A program made the translations under genes and the position numbers. Shown here piece after piece: positions 60,903-64,000 of a stretch of DNA of 64,000 bases. Position 1 is the first letter of the stretch. The number at the start of each line of letters is the position of its first letter. The stretch comes from Elusimicrobiota bacterium (lineage in GTDB: Bacteria > Elusimicrobiota > Elusimicrobia > FEN-1173). The notes beneath the pieces were generated by a model that searched no databases, was not told where the DNA came from, and worked only from the letters and a program-made list of their open reading frames with translations. Where the stretch lies: assembly GCA_016722575.1 (NCBI GenBank), contig JADKIY010000002.1:496001-560000 (forward strand), read 5' to 3'.

Positions 60903-61904
60903 TTAAACGGCCGGGCGCTCGGCCCCCGGGGGCGGGGTCCGGCCCCGCTCGTCCCAGGCGTCGAAAGCTCGGATGATCTTCTTAACCAGGGGGTGCCGCA
61001 CCACGTCCACTTCGGAGAAACGCACAAAATCGATGCCCTCGACGCCCCGCAGGACGTCCTGAATTTGCACGAGGCCGGAGGTCAGTTTTTTGTCCAAATC
61101 GATTTGCGTCACGTCGCCCGTGATGACCATGCGGGAGCCGTTTCCCATGCGGGTCAAAAACATCTTCATCTGCTCGGGGGTGGTGTTTTGGGCCTCGTCC
61201 AAAATAGCGAAGGCTTCGTCCAAGGTGCGGCCGCGCATGTAGGCCAGGGGAATGATCTCGATGGTCTCGTCCTCCCGCAACTGGCGGAAGCGGTCCGCGC
61301 CCACCATGTTGTGGAAGGCGTCGTAGAGGGGCTTCAAGTAGGGATGCACTTTTTCGTAAAAGTCCCCCGGCAAAAATCCGAGTTTTTCCCCCGCCTCCAC
61401 CACCGGGCGGGTGAGGACGATCCGGTTGACCCGGCCGCTTTCCAAGGCCGCGATGGCGCAGGCGACGGCCAAATAGGTTTTGCCGGTTCCGGCGGGACCG
61501 ACGGCGAAGACCATGTCGTTGTCCTGAATGGCTTTGACGTAGGCCTGCTGGGACGGGGTTTGGGGCCGGATGGCCGCCCCGGTCACCGTGACGTAAACGG
61601 AATCCGGCGGGTATTTGTTCGGGGGCAGGCCCGGCAGGGGGACCTCGACGGATTCAACGCGGGCTCCTTTCTGTTTGGAGCGGACGGCGGTGCGCCGCAT
61701 TTCCTCCAGAGTCGCCAGGGCCTGGTCCACGGGCTTCGGACGGCCGCGCACGGCCAGGGTCAACCCGGCCTCGTTGGCCCTCTCCGAGGGGCGCACAAAA
61801 ATCTGGACGGTGAAGCGGCGCTCCAGCTCCCGAAGGTTCTTGTCGTGTTGGCCGAAGAGGAGGATGGCCTCCTCCTGGTCCGCCAGGGCCAGGCGTCGGG
61901 TCAC
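60903..61904 (-). CDS. phoH: PhoH-like ATPase
   Basis: 333 residues from GTG 61904 (VTRRLALADQEEAILLFGQHDKNLRELE). This start is chosen because it forms a GTGA overlap with a short leader frame, the usual junction in this genome; GTG 61907 or an upstream TTG at 61979 are alternatives. KH-like N-terminal domain, then ATPase: GPAGTGKTYLAVACAIAAL, LTRPVVEAGEKLGFLPGD, FAILDEAQNTTPEQMKMFLTRMG, VITGDVTQIDL. Member of the ybeZ-ybeY locus, with a role in rRNA processing/RNA metabolism. Confidence 0.92.
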   Translation of the reverse strand: MTRRLALADQEEAILLFGQHDKNLRELERRFTVQIFVRPSERANEAGLTLAVRGRPKPVDQALATLEEMRRTAVRSKQKGARVESVEVPLPGLPPNKYPPDSVYVTVTGAAIRPQTPSQQAYVKAIQDNDMVFAVGPAGTGKTYLAVACAIAALESGRVNRIVLTRPVVEAGEKLGFLPGDFYEKVHPYLKPLYDAFHNMVGADRFRQLREDETIEIIPLAYMRGRTLDEAFAILDEAQNTTPEQMKMFLTRMGNGSRMVITGDVTQIDLDKKLTSGLVQIQDVLRGVEGIDFVRFSEVDVVRHPLVKKIIRAFDAWDERGRTPPPGAERPAV

Positions 61905-62017
61905 CACGGGGAGCGCCCCCCCAAAACAACAGAACCCCGTCGGCCGCCCGCGGAGGGCGACGGATCGGGGTTCGTCCAAGAAGTCGTTCGAGTCAGTCCC
62001 AAAAGGGTGTCGAGCAT
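61901..62017 (-). other. Possible 38-codon leader reading frame upstream of phoH
   Basis: ATG 62017 to TGA 61901, starting about 13 nt after the predicted transcription start and ending in a GTGA overlap with phoH. Composition (SPSAGGRRGSVVLGGRSPW) is not protein-like and there is no clear ribosome site, so a regulatory leader or a chance frame are both possible. Confidence 0.3.
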
Positions 62018-62036
62018 GCGCAATGAACCGCTTTCA

Positions 62037-62065
62037 AGTGTATCCCCCGGACCGGGCCTTGTCAA
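62037..62065 (-). promoter_or_regulatory. Promoter ahead of phoH
   Basis: TTGACA (62065-62060), 17-bp spacer, TACACT (62042-62037), in the 171-bp gap between aspS and phoH. It would drive the phoH-to-glyS run independently of aspS. Confidence 0.65.
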
Positions 62066-62075
62066 CGGAAACCGA

Positions 62076-63875
62076 TCATGCTTTTTTGGGTTCCGGAGCG
62101 CGGGCGATGCGCAGGGAAAGCTCTTTCAGCAGCTGGGCCTCGTCCACGGTCGAGGGCGCCCCGCTCATGGGGTCCGCCCCCCGCTGGGTTTTGGGAAAAG
62201 CGATGACGTCCCGGATGGAATCTTCCCCCGTCAGAAGCGCCACCAGGCGGTCCAACCCCAGCGCCAAGCCGCCATGGGGCGGAGCGCCGAAATCCAGGGC
62301 GTCCAGCAAAAAGCCGAACTTGGCCCGGGCCGATTCCCCGGAAATTCCGAGGATTTCGAAGATTTTGGACTGCAGGGCCGTTTGGTGGATTCGAAGGCTT
62401 CCGCCGCCGATCTCGGTGCCGTTCAGCACGATGTCGTAGGCCCGGGAACGGAACGCCGACAACTGTTCGGCGGGCGCCCCGCCTTCCAATAGGGCTTTTT
62501 CGTTTTCGGGCGCCGGCCGGGTGAAGGGGTGGTGGACGGCGTTCCACTTCTTGTCCTCGGCGCTGTATTCGAAGAGCGGAAAGTCCACGACCCAGAGGAA
62601 TTGGAACACGCCCTCGGTTTTGGTCCACCCGGCCCGCCGGGCCAATTCCACCCGCAGGGGGCCCAGATAGGCCGAAACGTCCGCCGCCGGGCCCGCGCCA
62701 AAGAGCACGATGTCGCCGGTCTTGGCGCCCACGGCCTTGGGCAAATCCGCCAATTCTTTTTCCGACATGAATTTGGCGATGGACGACTCGGGGCCCTTGT
62801 CCGTCATTTTGAGCCAGGCCAGACCCCGGGCGCCGAAGGTTTTGACCCAGTCGGTCAGCTTGTCGATTTCCGTCCGGGACATGGCCGCGCCGCCGGGAAG
62901 GCAAAGGGCCCGGACCACGCCGCCGCTTTTCAACGCGTTGGCGAACACCTGGAATTTGGTTTCGGCGAACACCGAAGAGACGTCCTGGATTTCCATGCCG
63001 AAGCGCAAATCCGGCTTGTCGGAGCCGAAGCGCCGCATGGCTTCGTCGTAGGAAAGCCGGGGGAAGGGGGTTGGGATGTCCTTGCCCAGGGCGGCTTTAA
63101 AAACCGCTTTCAGCAGGGTTTCCACCAGGCCGATCACGTCGTCCACATCGATGAAAGACATTTCCAAATCGATCTGGGTGAATTCCGGTTGGCGGTCGGC
63201 GCGCAGGTCCTCGTCGCGAAAACAGCGGGCGATTTGGTAATAGCGGTCGAACCCGGACACCATGAACAACTGTTTGAAAAGCTGGGGCGACTGGGGGAGC
63301 GCGTAGAAGGTGCCCGCGTTTAAACGGGACGGCACCAAAAAGTCCCGGGCGCCCTCGGGCGTCGACTTGGTTAAAAAGGGCGTCTCCAGTTCCAGGAACC
63401 CCTGATTCGCCAGGACGTCGCGCACCGTCTGGGTAACTTTGTGCCGAAGGATCAAATTCTTTTGCAGGGGCGGCCGACGAAGATCGAGGTAACGGTACTG
63501 CAGGCGGACGTCTTCGCTCGCGTTGCTGTGTTCGGAGATCTCAAAGGGCGGCGTACGGCTGACGTTCAACACCTCCACGGCTTCCACCCACACCTCGATT
63601 TCTCCGGTGGACAAATTCGGGTTCACGGTTCCCGCCGGCCGGAGCCGCACGGTGCCGACCACTTCCACCACCGCTTCGCCGCGAAGGGCTTCCCCCGCCG
63701 CGAAAATCGCCTTCTGTTCGGGGTGGAACACCAGCTGCACGAGCCCTTCCCGGTCCCGCAAATCGACAAAGATAACTCCGCCGTGGTCCCGCCGGTTGTG
63801 CACCCAGCCGTTCAAGGTGACTTTTTGGCCTTCCCATTTCTTGGTGACGAGACCGCAGTAGGTTGTTCGTTTCAT
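62076..63875 (-). CDS. aspS: Aspartyl-tRNA synthetase, bacterial type, probably non-discriminating
   Basis: 599 residues, ATG 63875 overlapping the upstream stop (ATGA). N-terminal OB anticodon domain (VTLNGWVHNRRDHGGVIFVDLRDREG), class II core with YQIARCFRDEDLRADRQPEFTQIDLEMSF (motif 2), the bacterial GAD insert (about 290-410), and motif 3 GGLALGLDRLVALL. Residue 31 is His (RRDHGG) and the residue near 83 lies in VVGTV with Gly, the pair associated with AspRS enzymes that also charge tRNA-Asn. This predicts a GatCAB route for Asn-tRNA. Confidence 0.95.
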   Translation of the reverse strand: MKRTTYCGLVTKKWEGQKVTLNGWVHNRRDHGGVIFVDLRDREGLVQLVFHPEQKAIFAAGEALRGEAVVEVVGTVRLRPAGTVNPNLSTGEIEVWVEAVEVLNVSRTPPFEISEHSNASEDVRLQYRYLDLRRPPLQKNLILRHKVTQTVRDVLANQGFLELETPFLTKSTPEGARDFLVPSRLNAGTFYALPQSPQLFKQLFMVSGFDRYYQIARCFRDEDLRADRQPEFTQIDLEMSFIDVDDVIGLVETLLKAVFKAALGKDIPTPFPRLSYDEAMRRFGSDKPDLRFGMEIQDVSSVFAETKFQVFANALKSGGVVRALCLPGGAAMSRTEIDKLTDWVKTFGARGLAWLKMTDKGPESSIAKFMSEKELADLPKAVGAKTGDIVLFGAGPAADVSAYLGPLRVELARRAGWTKTEGVFQFLWVVDFPLFEYSAEDKKWNAVHHPFTRPAPENEKALLEGGAPAEQLSAFRSRAYDIVLNGTEIGGGSLRIHQTALQSKIFEILGISGESARAKFGFLLDALDFGAPPHGGLALGLDRLVALLTGEDSIRDVIAFPKTQRGADPMSGAPSTVDEAQLLKELSLRIARAPEPKKA

Positions 63876-64000
63876 TGGACCGGGGAGGACTCCTCGATGA
63901 TTTTAGAAAAAGCTTTTTGAAATTCGTTCGGCGAGGCCGGCGCGGCGTCCTGGCGTCCGCCGGCGTCGCGCATGAATTTGATGGCCACGTCGGGGCGGCC
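63872..64000 (-). CDS. C-terminal fragment of an unidentified protein
   Basis: 43 codons (42 residues and stop) enter from the right edge and end in an ATGA overlap with aspS. The tail reads KFMRDAGGRQDAAPASPNEF then QKAFSKIIEESSPVQ: a flexible Ala/Pro segment and a charged helix. Too little to name. The in-phase overlap with aspS and consistent codon use support it as a real gene end. Confidence 0.6.
   Translation of the reverse strand, partial: GRPDVAIKFMRDAGGRQDAAPASPNEFQKAFSKIIEESSPVQ

Noticed and set aside
61960..62030. Possible tRNA/tmRNA-like segment (GTTCGAGTC) between aspS and phoH
   Set aside because: Only a T-loop-like string is present; no acceptor or D arm can be paired.
1..64000. 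CRISPR array, prophage or insertion sequence
   Set aside because: No regularly spaced repeats, phage structural genes, transposases or terminal inverted repeats were seen.

Overview
The window is a GC-rich (roughly 63-65 %), very densely coded chromosomal segment of a Gram-negative bacterium. The outer-membrane beta-barrels, signal peptides, meso-DAP-type MurE and dcw cluster support a diderm. The many prepilin-like proteins with large adhesive domains, the T9SS-like CTD/PorV pair, glyQ/glyS as two genes and a non-discriminating type AspRS fit deep-branching lineages such as Elusimicrobiota or relatives. That placement is inference without a database search and should be held loosely. There is no sign of prophage, insertion sequences, CRISPR or plasmid functions. 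Most genes lie on the minus strand in long runs, often joined by 4-bp GTGA/ATGA stop-start overlaps.

Regions (low to high coordinate): 1-6.4 kb, an AddAB-type helicase-nuclease pair (addA runs off the left edge) with a tRNA-Leu(UAA). 6.4-9.6 kb, an orphan TrpB2, a plus-strand major pilin with a doubled prepilin signal, and a LOG-family protein. 9.7-17 kb, a minus-strand operon mtnP / 7-TM protein / NUDIX / lamin-tail surface protein / PorV-like protein / large beta-barrel / glpD. 17-21.7 kb, a REC-HisKA-HATPase-REC kinase, nadC-birA, and a divergent GAF-HD-GYP protein. 21.7-23.8 kb, uvrB. 23.9-33.5 kb, two divergently arranged minor-pilin arrays flanking a 5-TM protein; one array contains an apparent frameshift. 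33.5-45.7 kb, surE plus a shortened dcw cluster (mraZ-rsmH-ftsL-ftsI-murE-murF-mraY-murD-ftsW-murG-surE) with a strong promoter, five MraZ decamers, and a 321-bp hairpin-rich gap. 45.7-50.4 kb, xerC-topA-dprA and a LysM/TPR pair ending in a terminator. 51.5-64 kb, a long housekeeping run: aspS, phoH, 7TM-HD phosphodiesterase, ybeY, two CNNM/CorC proteins, mgtE, recO, glyQ, glyS.

Together the genes cover peptidoglycan synthesis and division, DNA repair and recombination, translation, Mg2+ and cyclic-nucleotide homeostasis, NAD/biotin/methionine-salvage metabolism, and an unusually rich set of type IV pilus-like and outer-surface proteins. The best candidates for something undescribed are the two pilin arrays (23.9-33.5 kb), the surface-protein/PorV/barrel operon (11.1-14.7 kb), and the structured RNA gap inside the dcw operon (43.9-44.2 kb).
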